64,000 bases of DNA from JBBSBL01 sp046330255 (GTDB lineage: Bacteria > Actinomycetota > Thermoleophilia > Solirubrobacterales > Solirubrobacteraceae), in the NCBI GenBank assembly GCA_046330255.1, contig JAXLTC010000002.1, positions 434,001 through 498,000 of the forward strand, read 5' to 3'. Positions 41,454-50,056 of this stretch are shown piece after piece (position 1 is the stretch's first letter; every line of letters begins with the position of its first letter). Position numbers and translations under genes: made by a program. Below the pieces are notes generated by a model. It saw nothing but the letters and a program-made list of their open reading frames with translations, did not search any database and was not told where the DNA came from.

Positions 41454-41618
41454 CTATTCGAGGTAGCCCTCGTCGCGCATGCGGTTGTTCTCCTGGCGCT
41501 CGGCCGCGGCCTGCGCGCCGATGTACCCGATCAGGGCGTTGACGAGCACCCCGATGCCCACGAAGGTGACGAGCAGACCGAACGTGAAGTTGAACGCGAC
41601 GCTGGTGGCGAGCGGCAT
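41454..41618 (-). CDS. Small membrane protein, 54 residues
   Basis: The peptide MPLATSVAFNFTFGLLVTFV continues with GIGVLVNALIGYIGAQAAAE and ends in RQENNRMRDEGYLE. It has one long or two short helices and a charged tail. Codon use matches the neighbours, with strong third-position GC. TAGGAT (41633-41628) is 9 nt before the ATG, the same leaderless layout as nearby genes. Its stop directly abuts the dedA stop on the other strand. I do not know the family. Confidence 0.78.
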   Translation of the reverse strand: MPLATSVAFNFTFGLLVTFVGIGVLVNALIGYIGAQAAAERQENNRMRDEGYLE

Positions 41619-41684
41619 GCGAGGCGAATCCTATCCGGCGGGCCGGGCGCCCGCAGCGGGACCCCGGCGACCGGCGAGGCGGGC

Positions 41685-44033
41685 GTGACCGAGGGTGACG
41701 GCGCGCGCGAGCGCCTCGGGCCCTACCGCGCCAAGCGCGACCTCGACTCCACGCCCGAGCCCGCCGGGGATGAGCGCCCCGCTCCCTCATCGGGCAAGCC
41801 GCGCTTCGTGATCCAGCAGCACGACGCCACCCGCCTGCACTGGGACCTGCGCCTGGAGCGCGACGGCGTGCTCGTGTCGTGGGCGATCCCCAACGGCATC
41901 CCACAGGACCCGCGGCGCAACCGCAAGGCGGTCCGCACCGAGGACCACCCGCTCTCCTACCTCGAGTTCGCGGGCGAGATCCCGCACGGGCAGTACGGAG
42001 CCGGGACGATGACGATCTGGGACAGCGGCACCTACGAGCCCGTCAAGTGGACCGGCGAGAAGGTGGAGGTCGAGTTGCGCGGCGAGCGGGTGAGCGGGCT
42101 CTACGGGCTCTTCCGCGTCGGCCCCGAGGAGTCCGACTGGATGATCCACCGCATGTCCGCGCCGCAGGATCCCGACCGGGAGGAGCTGCCCCGCGAGCTC
42201 CTGCCGATGCTCGCCACCGCCGCCGCCGAGCCGCCCGCCGGCGAGGGCTGGGCGCACGAGGTCAAGTGGGACGGGGTCCGCGCGCTGCTCTCCTCAGAGC
42301 CGGGGCGCCTGCGGATCTGGAGCCGCAACCTGCTCGACCTGACGGGCGGCTACCCCGAGCTCGGCGCGCTCGGCCGCGCGCTTGGGTCGCGCGAGGCGCT
42401 GCTCGACGGCGAGATCGTCGCCTTCGACGCCGACGGGCGCCCGAGCTTCGAGCGGCTCCAGTCGCGGATGCACCTCCGCGACGGAGCGGCGCGGCGGGCC
42501 GCGGAGCGCTCGCCGATCGTCTACGCGATCTTCGACCTGCTCCACCTCGACGGCCGCGCGCTGCTCGAGCGCCCGTGGAGCGAGCGGCGCGCGGCGCTCG
42601 AGGCGCTGCGGCTCGAGGGGCCGGCGTGGCGGACGCCGGCGGTCCACGAGGACGGCGAGCGCCTGCTGCGCGCGACCGCCGAGCAGGGCCTGGAGGGCGT
42701 GGTGGCCAAGCGGCGCGACTCCCGTTACGAGCCGGGGCGCCGCAGCCGCGCGTGGGTCAAGGTCCGCCACCGCCGCAGCGAGCAGCTCGCGATCGGCGGC
42801 TGGACGCCCGGCAAGGGCGCGCGCAGCGAGCGGATCGGCGCCCTGCTGGTGGGCCGGCGGACCGCCGGCGGCGGCCTGCGCTATGCCGGGCGGGTCGGCT
42901 CGGGGATCGGGGAGGCGGCGCTGGAGGACCTCGGACGGCGCCTGGCGGAGCTCGAGCGGCCCGGCTCCCCGTTCACCGAGGGCCCGGCGCCGCCCCGCGG
43001 CGCGCGCTGGGCAGAGCCGCGCCTGACGGCCGAGATCGAGTACGGCGAGCTGACCCGCGCCGGGGTGCTGCGCGCGCCCGTCTACAGGGGCGTCCACGGC
43101 GACCCGTTTCCGCCGGAGCCGGATCGCGAGGGCGGCGCGGACGTCGAGGTCGACGGCCGCGCCCTGCGCCTGACCAACCTAGGCAAGGTCCTCTACCCCG
43201 CCACCGGGTTCACCAAGGGCGACCTGATCGCCTACCACCACGCGATCGCGCCCGTGCTGCTGCCGCATCTCGCCGGGCGCCCGCTGACGCTCAAGCGCTA
43301 CCCCGACGGGGTCGGGGGCGAGTTCTTCTACGAGAAGCGGATCCCCTCGCACGCGCCGGACTGGGTCGGGCGGGCGCGGGTCTCGTCGGGGCGGCGCGGC
43401 CACGCCGACCACGTCGTGGTGGCCGACCGCGCGACGCTGGTCTGGCTCGGGAACCTCGCCGACCTCGAACTGCACCCGTCGCTCTCGCGGGCCGTGGACC
43501 TGGAGCACCCGACCGTGGTCGCGTTCGACCTCGATCCCGGCGAGCCGGCCGGCCTCGCCGAGTGCTGCGAGGTGGCGCTGGTGCTGCGCGCGCTCTTCGA
43601 GCGCCTGGGCCTGCGCTGCCACGCCAAGACGTCCGGCGCCAAGGGGATGCAGGTCTACCTCCCGCTGAACCGGGGCGAGGCGACCTACGAGGCGACCAAG
43701 CCGTTCGCCCGCAGGGTCGCCGAGACGCTCGAGGCGCGGCTCCCCGAACTGGTGGTGTCGCGCATGTCCCGCGACCGGCGCGCGGGCAGGGTGCTGGTGG
43801 ACTGGAGCCAGAACGACGCCCACAAGACCACGGTCGGCGTCTACTCGCTGCGCGCCCGCGAGCGCCCGTCGGTCTCCACGCCGGTCGCCTGGGAGGAGGC
43901 CGAGGCGTGCCTCTCCTCGCGCGACCCGAGCCTGCTTCGCTTCTCCCCGGACGACGTGCTGGCGCGCATCGAGCGCCGCGGCGACCTGTTCGCCGGGGTG
44001 CTGAGCACGCGGCAGGCACTCCCGGCGCTGTAG
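41685..44033 (+). CDS. ligD: ATP-dependent DNA ligase D (PE-LIG-POL)
   Basis: The 782-residue protein has three domains in order: 3'-phosphoesterase (about 35-165, FVIQQHDATRLHWDLRLE), ligase (about 175-480, with nucleotidyl Lys194 in EVKWDGVRAL, then GEIVAFD and EGVVAKRRDS) and primase-like polymerase (about 500-782, LTNLGKVLYP, FDLDPG, HAKTSGAKGMQVYLP). It performs end processing and sealing in bacterial non-homologous end joining. The order matches Pseudomonas LigD rather than the POL-PE-LIG order of mycobacteria. No ku gene is in the window. A GTG start with an upstream GAGGCGGG gives the full PE domain. Confidence 0.95.
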   Translation: MTEGDGARERLGPYRAKRDLDSTPEPAGDERPAPSSGKPRFVIQQHDATRLHWDLRLERDGVLVSWAIPNGIPQDPRRNRKAVRTEDHPLSYLEFAGEIPHGQYGAGTMTIWDSGTYEPVKWTGEKVEVELRGERVSGLYGLFRVGPEESDWMIHRMSAPQDPDREELPRELLPMLATAAAEPPAGEGWAHEVKWDGVRALLSSEPGRLRIWSRNLLDLTGGYPELGALGRALGSREALLDGEIVAFDADGRPSFERLQSRMHLRDGAARRAAERSPIVYAIFDLLHLDGRALLERPWSERRAALEALRLEGPAWRTPAVHEDGERLLRATAEQGLEGVVAKRRDSRYEPGRRSRAWVKVRHRRSEQLAIGGWTPGKGARSERIGALLVGRRTAGGGLRYAGRVGSGIGEAALEDLGRRLAELERPGSPFTEGPAPPRGARWAEPRLTAEIEYGELTRAGVLRAPVYRGVHGDPFPPEPDREGGADVEVDGRALRLTNLGKVLYPATGFTKGDLIAYHHAIAPVLLPHLAGRPLTLKRYPDGVGGEFFYEKRIPSHAPDWVGRARVSSGRRGHADHVVVADRATLVWLGNLADLELHPSLSRAVDLEHPTVVAFDLDPGEPAGLAECCEVALVLRALFERLGLRCHAKTSGAKGMQVYLPLNRGEATYEATKPFARRVAETLEARLPELVVSRMSRDRRAGRVLVDWSQNDAHKTTVGVYSLRARERPSVSTPVAWEEAEACLSSRDPSLLRFSPDDVLARIERRGDLFAGVLSTRQALPAL

Positions 44034-44070
44034 GGCCCGGGCGCCGCGCGACCGGCGGTACGCTGCGGGC

Positions 44071-44337
44071 ATGGGATCGCCCGGCGCGTTGCTGATCGCC
44101 GTCCGCTGGGTGCTGCCGGGCGTGCTCGTGCTGATGGGCCTCGGCCTGCTGGTGGCCGCCCCCTCGTCGCTGCGCGTGGAGGGGTTCGCGCTGTTCGCGG
44201 GAGCCGGCCTGTCGATCGCGTTGCTGAGCGTGCTTCACCGCGCCGGCGTCGAGGGGAACGCCGACCGCGACCGCGAGGAGGCGGCGCGGCGCTACCTGGA
44301 CGAGCACGGGCACTGGCCGGACGAGCGCCGGTCCTGA
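44071..44337 (+). CDS. Small two-helix membrane protein
   Basis: The 88-residue protein has two hydrophobic segments (about residues 5-28 and 35-53) and a charged tail ending in REEAARRYLDEHGHWPDE, where the HGHWPDE end is striking. It is of unknown function. TACGCT (44059-44064) lies 6 nt before the ATG. It converges with sigH. Confidence 0.7.
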   Translation: MGSPGALLIAVRWVLPGVLVLMGLGLLVAAPSSLRVEGFALFAGAGLSIALLSVLHRAGVEGNADRDREEAARRYLDEHGHWPDERRS

Positions 44338-44362
44338 GCCCGGGCTCGCCCGTCCGCCCGCC

Positions 44363-45013
44363 TCAGAGCAGCACGTTGCGCGAGTCCAGGTGCGCGCCGA
44401 CCTTGCGCTTCACGCGCTGCAGCGCGTTGTCCACGGTCTTCGTGTCGCAGCCGAGCCGCCCGCCGATCTCCTCGTAGGAGCGCCCGTCGAGGTAGAGCGA
44501 CAGGGTCTGCGACTCGAGGTCGCTGAGCACGGTGGACAGGCAGGCGACGAGCGCGCCGAGCTCCTCCGACGAGATGACCTGGGTGACCGGGTCGTTGACC
44601 GACGGCCCCGGCAGCACGTCGTCGAGCGTCGAGTCCCCGTCGACCGCGGCCCCCGCGGGGGTGGATGAGAACGAGACGTACTGGTTCAGCGGCACGTGCT
44701 TGTTGCGCGTCGCGGTCTTCACCGCGGTGATGATCTGGCGCGTGATGCACAGCTCCGCGAAGTTGCGGAAGCTCGACTCGCGGTCGGTGCGGTAGTCGCG
44801 CACGGCCTTGTAGAGGCCGACAAGCCCCTCCTGGACGAGGTCCTCGGCGTCACCCCCCGCGAGGAAGTAGGAGGAGGCCTTCAGGCGCACGAATCCGTGG
44901 TAGCGGCGGACGATCTGGTCGTACGCCTCGGCGCTGCCCTGTTTCGCGAGCGCGATCAGGTAGCCGTCATCAACCTGAAGTTGAGCCTTGGTCTGCTGGG
45001 AGATCCTGGCCAC
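44363..45013 (-). CDS. sigH: SigH-type (sporulation-like) RNA polymerase sigma factor
   Basis: The 216-residue protein closely follows Bacillus SigH: LIALAKQGSAEAYDQIVRRY, KASSYFLAGGDAEDLVQEGL, FAELCITRQIITAVKTATRN and KHVPLNQYVSF in region 2, and SLYLDGRSYEEIGGRLGCDT in region 4. In Firmicutes it directs early stationary-phase and sporulation genes; whether this organism sporulates is unknown. It lies downstream of rlmB and cysS, the conserved Firmicute order, with a 160-bp structured leader before the GTG start. Confidence 0.92.
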   Translation of the reverse strand: MARISQQTKAQLQVDDGYLIALAKQGSAEAYDQIVRRYHGFVRLKASSYFLAGGDAEDLVQEGLVGLYKAVRDYRTDRESSFRNFAELCITRQIITAVKTATRNKHVPLNQYVSFSSTPAGAAVDGDSTLDDVLPGPSVNDPVTQVISSEELGALVACLSTVLSDLESQTLSLYLDGRSYEEIGGRLGCDTKTVDNALQRVKRKVGAHLDSRNVLL

Positions 45014-45173
45014 GAGCGATGCCTTTCCCGCATCCGGCGAAGGCCGGATAGCGTTGCTCAGTGGCGCGTTACCTCCCCTAGGCGCCGCACCTCAACGACT
45101 TGGTTTGTATGTCCTCCCCCGGTGGCCTGAAGCTGAGGTCCACCGTTAAGGCGGCGGGAGGTTTACATAGCGC
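45014..45173 (-). promoter_or_regulatory. Structured leader upstream of sigH
   Basis: In the 160 bp between rlmB and sigH three stems are seen on the transcript: GGTGGACCT/AGGCCACC (45144-45121), GGCGC/GCGCC, and a perfect ATCCGGC-CTTC-GCCGGAT hairpin (45049-45032). GGGGAGG occurs twice. A TTGACA (45187-45182) in the end of rlmB may be the −35. It does not match a riboswitch class I can name. Confidence 0.5.
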
Positions 45174-45875
45174 TTATGTCTTGTCAACCCCCCGGGAGCG
45201 CACCGCCTCGTAGAGCAGCGCCGCGGCCGCCGCGCCGACGTTCAGCGAACCCAGTCGGCCGCGCAGCGGCAGCGCCACCAACTCGTCGCAGGCGCCCGCC
45301 ACGCGCGGCCGCAGTCCGCGGCCCTCGGAGCCCAGCACGAGCACCACGCCGCCGCGGTAGTCCGGGCCCGTCCACGGCGTGCGCGCTCCCGCGGCCGCGC
45401 CGTAGCACCAGCACCCGGCGCGCTTGGCCTCCACCAGGAAGTCGGCGAGGTTGCGCACGCGCGCGACCGCCAGGTGCTCGACGGCGCCGGCCGAGGACTT
45501 GCAGACCGCGGCCGTCACCTGCGCGGAGCGCCGCTCGCCGATCACCACCGCGGCGGCGCCCGCGCACTCGGCGGTGCGGCAGACCGCGCCGAGGTTCTGC
45601 GGGTCCTGGACCTCGTCGAGCGCCACGATCAGCGGGTCCGGCGCGGCCAGGACGCTCTCCGGGGCGGCGTAGCGGAACGGCCCGGCCTCGGCGCAGACGC
45701 CCTGGTGCGCCGCGGACCCGCAGCGCCGCTCGATCTCCTCCGCGTCGGCGACGCTCACCGCCGTGGCCTCGCGCAGCCACGCCTGCCGCGCGACCGGCCC
45801 GGTGGCCCACGCCCGGCGCACGGCGCGCGGCCCGCGCAGGGCCTCGCGCACCGCGTTGCGGCCGTAGAGGATCAC
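45174..45875 (-). CDS. rlmB: 23S rRNA (guanosine-2'-O-)-methyltransferase RlmB/TrmH family
   Basis: The 233-residue protein has the SpoU N-terminal substrate-binding part (VILYGRNAVREALRG) and the knotted catalytic domain: LIVALDEVQDPQNLGAVCRT (motif 1), VVLVLGSEGRGLRP (motif 2) and ALPLRGRLGSLNVGAAAAAL (motif 3). It methylates G2251-equivalent 23S rRNA or a related RNA site. The GTG overlaps the cysS stop (GTGA at 45872-45875). Confidence 0.92.
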   Translation of the reverse strand: MILYGRNAVREALRGPRAVRRAWATGPVARQAWLREATAVSVADAEEIERRCGSAAHQGVCAEAGPFRYAAPESVLAAPDPLIVALDEVQDPQNLGAVCRTAECAGAAAVVIGERRSAQVTAAVCKSSAGAVEHLAVARVRNLADFLVEAKRAGCWCYGAAAGARTPWTGPDYRGGVVLVLGSEGRGLRPRVAGACDELVALPLRGRLGSLNVGAAAAALLYEAVRSRGVDKT

Positions 45876-47239
45876 CGGCCGGCGGGCAGCAGCTCCGGCC
45901 CGTCCGGCCCGTCGCGCACCGCCCAGCCGGCGCTCTCCAGCTCGTCGCGCAGCCGATCGGCCTCCGCGTAGTCGCGGGCGGCACGCGCCGCCTCGCGGCG
46001 CTCCAGCAGCGCGCGCGCGGCGGCGCCCGGGCCGCTCCCCGCCGCGCCGGCGCCGGGCTCGAGCAGGGTCTCGAGCCCCAGCAGCCCGAGCATCGCCCGC
46101 AGGTCCGCGTCGCCGACCTCGCCCTCGCGGCGGTTGGCCTCGCGCACCCACTCGAACATCGCGCCGATCGCGGCCGCGGTGTTGAAGTCGGCCGCCAGCG
46201 CGTCCAGGAAGCGCTCGCGCAGCGGCGCCAGCTCCGCGGGGCTCGGCCCCGGGGCCAGCCGCCGCGCCGCCTCGCGCACCCGCCCCGCGCGCGCGGCCGC
46301 CTCCTCGAGGCGCGCCTGCGAGTAGGCGAGCGGCTGGCGGTAGTGGCCGCCGCAGAGGTACATCAGCAGCGCCTCGCGCCCGTGCGCGGCCAGCGCCTCG
46401 CCGAGCAGGAAGACGTTGCCGGCGGACTTGGACATCTTCTCGTCCTCGAGGCGCACCATCCCGTTGTGCATCCAGATCCGCGCGAGCGGGGTCCCGCGTG
46501 CCGCCGCGGTCTGCGCGGCCTCGTTCTCGTGGTGGGGGAACAGCAGGTCCACCCCGCCGCCGTGCACCTCGAAGCCCGTCCCGAGGATCGTCTCCGCCAT
46601 CGCGGAGCACTCGATGTGCCAGCCCGGACGCCCCCGGCCCCACGGCGAGGGCCAGGAGGTGTCCTCGCCCGCCTTCTCGCCCTTCCACAGCGCGAAGTCG
46701 AGCGGGTCCTCCTTGCGCTCGGCGCCCTCGACGCCCTCGCCCTGGTCCATGTCGTCGACGTCGCGGTGCGACAACTCGCCATAGGACGGCCACGAGCGCA
46801 CCCGGAAGTAGACGTCGCCGCCCGCCGCGTAGGCGTGCCCGCGCTCGATCAGCGCCTCGATCAGCGTGAGGATCTCCGCGATCGTCTCGCTCGCGAGCGG
46901 CTCGCGGTCGGGTCGCCCGAGGCCGAGCGCGTCGGTGTCGCGCAGGTAGCGAGCGGTCATCTCGGCGGCCAGCGTCTCGCTGTCCACGCCGGCCTCCCGC
47001 GCGGCGTCGTAGATCTTGTCGTTGACGTCCGTGACGTTGATCACGAGCGTCACCGCCAGCCCCTCGTGCTCGAGGAAGCGCTTGAGCAGCGAGAAGACCA
47101 CGAACGGCCGCGCGTTGCCGACGTGGATCGGCCCGTACACGGTGGGCCCGCACGCATAGATGCCGACCCGCCCCGGCTCGCGCGGCTCGAGCGGGACGAG
47201 CTTCCCGGCGCGCGAGTCGTGCAGGGTGATGCGGCGCAT
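45872..47239 (-). CDS. cysS: Cysteinyl-tRNA synthetase
   Basis: The 455-residue class I synthetase has YACGPTVYGPIHVGNARPFV (zinc Cys and the HIGH-equivalent HVGN), GWHIECSAMAE and PHHENEAAQ for the other zinc ligands, and EKMSKSAGN. The ATG at 47239 gives MRRITLHDS, the usual start. TAGGGT (47255-47250) is 10 nt before it. The anticodon-binding C-terminus is slightly short. It heads a cysS-rlmB-sigH series. Confidence 0.97.
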   Translation of the reverse strand: MRRITLHDSRAGKLVPLEPREPGRVGIYACGPTVYGPIHVGNARPFVVFSLLKRFLEHEGLAVTLVINVTDVNDKIYDAAREAGVDSETLAAEMTARYLRDTDALGLGRPDREPLASETIAEILTLIEALIERGHAYAAGGDVYFRVRSWPSYGELSHRDVDDMDQGEGVEGAERKEDPLDFALWKGEKAGEDTSWPSPWGRGRPGWHIECSAMAETILGTGFEVHGGGVDLLFPHHENEAAQTAAARGTPLARIWMHNGMVRLEDEKMSKSAGNVFLLGEALAAHGREALLMYLCGGHYRQPLAYSQARLEEAAARAGRVREAARRLAPGPSPAELAPLRERFLDALAADFNTAAAIGAMFEWVREANRREGEVGDADLRAMLGLLGLETLLEPGAGAAGSGPGAAARALLERREAARAARDYAEADRLRDELESAGWAVRDGPDGPELLPAGR

Positions 47240-47334
47240 CGGGGGAGCAACCCTAGCGCCGCGGCGCCCGGCGCGGCGGGGCTTTCCGGGCTTCTCCGGC
47301 ACGCTGCCGCGCGTGCCGATAGGGTGCCGCTGCC

Positions 47335-48582
47335 GTGAACGGGACACCACTCCACGCCGCCCGCCTGGAGCGGGTGGAGCGCGCCTTCCGCAGCCTCCCG
47401 GGCCGCTACCTGGGGGCGGAGGAGGGCTTCGACGCCACCTACCACGTGCGGTTGGTGGACGTCGGCCACTCGTGGGAGGTCCGCTGCACGACCCACGGCG
47501 CCCGCGTGCGCAAGGGGGTCACTCGCCGGCGCCCGGACGTGACGATCGTCACGGACTCCGGCACCTGGCTGGCGCTGCGCGAGGGGCGCTTCTCCGCGCT
47601 CGACGCGTTCTCCCGCCGCGCGCTGACAGCGCGCGGCAACCTCGACCTCGGCATCGCGTTCGAGGGCATGTTCCGGCTCCCCAGCGGCCGCCCGCCGCTG
47701 GTCCGGATGCACGACGTGCGCGCCGGCCGCGAGCGCGTGTCGACGCTGACGATGGGCGACGGCCCCGACGTGCTGCTGATCCACGGTCTGGGCGGCACGA
47801 AGGCGAGCCTGTACGAGACCGCGGCCGCGCTCAGCCGCGATCACCGCGTCCACGCGATCGACCTGCCGGGGTTCGGATCGTCCAGCAAGCCGCTGACCGC
47901 CCCCTACGACGCGCGCTGGTACGCGAGCGTCGTGCTGGACCTGATGGAGGCGCTGGGCATCGGGCGGGCGCACCTGGTGGGCAACTCGATGGGCGGCCGC
48001 GTGGCGATCGAGGTCGGGCTGCGCGCGCCCGAGCGCGTCACGGCGCTCGGGCTGCTGTGCCCGTCGGTCGCCTTCGTGCGCCGCGACTTCCACGCGATCG
48101 TGCGGCTGCTGCGGCCGGAGTTCGGGTTCGTGCCGCACCGCTTCACGCGCGGCACGGTCGAACGCCAGTTCTGGGCCCTGTTCAGCGACCGCGACCTGGT
48201 CGACCCCGCCGTCGGCGAGGTCGTCGTGGACGAGTTTCAGCGCATCTACGGGTCGGCCGGCGCGCGCTACGCGTTCCTCGCCTCGGCGCGGAACATCTAT
48301 CTCGAGCCGCCGTACGGGCGCGGCGGCTTCTACCGCCGCCTCGGCGGGCTGCGGCCTCCGGCGCTCTTCGTCTGGACGCGCGGGGACCGTCTGGTGCCCG
48401 CCGCCTTCGAGCGCCACGTCAGGCGCGCGCTGCCGAGCGCCGAGCAGATCGTGCTGGACTCCTGTGGCCACGTGCCGCAGGTCGAGCGTCCCGAGCAGAC
48501 CAACGGCCTGCTGCGGCGGTTCTTCGCGCAGGTCGAGGCGCTCGGCGGCGCCGGCGGGCGGACGCCCGCCCAGGCCGCGTAG
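47335..48582 (+). CDS. SCP2-like domain fused to alpha/beta-hydrolase
   Basis: The 415-residue protein begins with about 120 residues resembling a sterol-carrier/SCP2-like lipid-binding domain (VRKGVTRRRPDVTIVTDSGT and ALREGRFSALDAF). The alpha/beta-hydrolase follows: LLIHGLGGTKASLYETAAAL, nucleophile Ser in GNSMGGRVA, WTRGDRLVPAAF for the acid and CGHVPQVE for the His. A lipid ester or polyester substrate is plausible because an acyltransferase and a START-like protein follow. TAGGGT (47320-47325) is 9 nt before the GTG. Confidence 0.75.
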   Translation: MNGTPLHAARLERVERAFRSLPGRYLGAEEGFDATYHVRLVDVGHSWEVRCTTHGARVRKGVTRRRPDVTIVTDSGTWLALREGRFSALDAFSRRALTARGNLDLGIAFEGMFRLPSGRPPLVRMHDVRAGRERVSTLTMGDGPDVLLIHGLGGTKASLYETAAALSRDHRVHAIDLPGFGSSSKPLTAPYDARWYASVVLDLMEALGIGRAHLVGNSMGGRVAIEVGLRAPERVTALGLLCPSVAFVRRDFHAIVRLLRPEFGFVPHRFTRGTVERQFWALFSDRDLVDPAVGEVVVDEFQRIYGSAGARYAFLASARNIYLEPPYGRGGFYRRLGGLRPPALFVWTRGDRLVPAAFERHVRRALPSAEQIVLDSCGHVPQVERPEQTNGLLRRFFAQVEALGGAGGRTPAQAA

Positions 48583-48593
48583 ACTGACCCGCG

Positions 48594-49574
48594 ATGTCCA
48601 CGCGACCGGCCCCTGACCGCGCGCAGCGCAACGGGCACGGCGCCGAGCGGGGCTTCGATCTCGGCGACCATGCCGCGAACGGCAACGGCGCCGGCCCCTC
48701 CGACGCGGGGCTGCCGGGTCCCGCCGCGCTGCTCGGACGGGCCGCCGGCGGCATCGCCGCGCTCGCGCGCACCCGGATCCCGGCCGCCGACCTCGACGAC
48801 CGCGACCCGGACTACATCCGCGAGCGGCTACCGGCGATGTGGCTCGCCGCGAGCCTGTGGTTCCGCGGCGAGGTCCGCGGCCTGGGCAACGTGCCCGAGG
48901 TCGGTCCCGTGCTGATGGTTGGCAACCACTCGGGCGGGAACATGACGCCGGACACGCTGCTGCTGACGCTCGCGTTCAACGCCTATTTCGGCGTCGAGCG
49001 CGCCTTCTACCAACTCGCGCACAACCTCGTGCTCTCGATGCCGGGGCTGTCGTTCCTGCGCCGCTTCGGCACCGTCGCCGCATCGCCGCGCAACGCGCAG
49101 AAGGCGCTCGACGCGGGTGCGGCGCTGCTCGTCTACCCGGGCGGGGACCTGGAGGTCCACCGGCCTTCCTGGCGGCGCAACCGGGTGGACTTCGGCGGGC
49201 GCAAGGGCTTCGTCCGCCTGGCGCTCGAGCGCGACGTGCCGATCGTCCCGGTCGTCGCGGCGGGCGGGCAGGAGACCGCGCTCTTCCTCAGCCAGGGCGA
49301 GTGGCTGGCGCGGCTGCTCGGCCTGGACCGCATGTTCCGCCTCAAGGTGCTGCCGCTCTCGCTGTCGCTGCCCTGGGGGCTCAACGTCGGCGACATGCTG
49401 GGCCACGTGCCGCTGCCGTCCAAGCTGACGGTCGAGGTGCTGCCGCCGATCGACCTGCGCCAGGAGTTCGGGGCGGACCCCGACGTCGACGAGGTCTACG
49501 ACCATGTCGTGCGCCTGATGCAGGACACCCTCGACGCGCTGGCCGCGGAGCGGCGCTTCCCGGTGATCGGATGA
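48594..49574 (+). CDS. Lysophospholipid/diacylglycerol acyltransferase-like protein (HSGG type)
   Basis: The 326-residue protein has a variable N-terminal 70 residues and a PlsC-like domain with GNHSGGNMTPDTLLL in place of the NHX4D motif, YPGGDLEVHRPSW as the second block and VPIVPVVAAGGQETALFL. This variant is known from DGAT2/TMEM68-like and actinobacterial acyltransferases. It probably acylates a glycerolipid at the membrane. TAGACT (48580-48585), which includes the preceding gene's stop codon, is 8 nt before the ATG. Confidence 0.82.
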   Translation: MSTRPAPDRAQRNGHGAERGFDLGDHAANGNGAGPSDAGLPGPAALLGRAAGGIAALARTRIPAADLDDRDPDYIRERLPAMWLAASLWFRGEVRGLGNVPEVGPVLMVGNHSGGNMTPDTLLLTLAFNAYFGVERAFYQLAHNLVLSMPGLSFLRRFGTVAASPRNAQKALDAGAALLVYPGGDLEVHRPSWRRNRVDFGGRKGFVRLALERDVPIVPVVAAGGQETALFLSQGEWLARLLGLDRMFRLKVLPLSLSLPWGLNVGDMLGHVPLPSKLTVEVLPPIDLRQEFGADPDVDEVYDHVVRLMQDTLDALAAERRFPVIG

Positions 49575-50056
49575 GGATCGCCGCGAAGGTCGAGATCGGC
49601 GCTCCACCCGCCGCCGTGTGGCAGTTCGTCGCTGACCCCGCGCGCTACCTGGAGTTCATGTCGGGGATGACGCGCTGGGAGGTGGTGTCCGAGAACGGTC
49701 GCGGCCTCGGCGCGCGCTACCGGATGCTGCTGCTCGTCGGCTCGGCCGAGGTCGGCGGTCTCGTCGAGGTAGTCGAGTGGGAGGAGGAGAGCGACATCGC
49801 CTGGCACTCGGTCATGGGCCTGGACCAGCGCGGCCGCTGGCGCCTGCGCGAGACCGCGGGCGGCGGGACCCACGTCGAACTGCGCCTCCAGTACGGGGTC
49901 GCCGGCGCCGGCATCACGGGCTGGATCGCCGAGCGCGTGGCCGCCGGCCAGGTGAGTCGCCACCTGCGACGCTCGGTTGTCGAGCTCAAGCGCCAGGTCG
50001 AGCTCGAGGGCCTGCGCCGCCGCGCGGCGCAGCGACGGACGGCCGCGCTCTCCTGA
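49571..50056 (+). CDS. SRPBCC (START-like) family protein
   Basis: The 161-residue protein has the START/polyketide-cyclase-like fold: MRIAAKVEIGAPPAAVWQFV, PARYLEFMSGMTRWEVV and the C-terminal long helix RHLRRSVVELKRQVELEGL. Such proteins bind hydrophobic ligands in a deep cavity. It overlaps the acyltransferase stop (ATGA), so lipid handling with that enzyme is a reasonable guess. Its own stop overlaps the next start as CTGA. Confidence 0.8.
   Translation: MRIAAKVEIGAPPAAVWQFVADPARYLEFMSGMTRWEVVSENGRGLGARYRMLLLVGSAEVGGLVEVVEWEEESDIAWHSVMGLDQRGRWRLRETAGGGTHVELRLQYGVAGAGITGWIAERVAAGQVSRHLRRSVVELKRQVELEGLRRRAAQRRTAALS

Noticed and set aside
45014..45173. Cobalamin or c-di-AMP riboswitch in the sigH leader
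   Set aside because: CCACTG...GGGAAAGG looks superficially like a B12-riboswitch segment, but there is no B12 box and the other conserved blocks are missing. The ydaO blocks are also absent.
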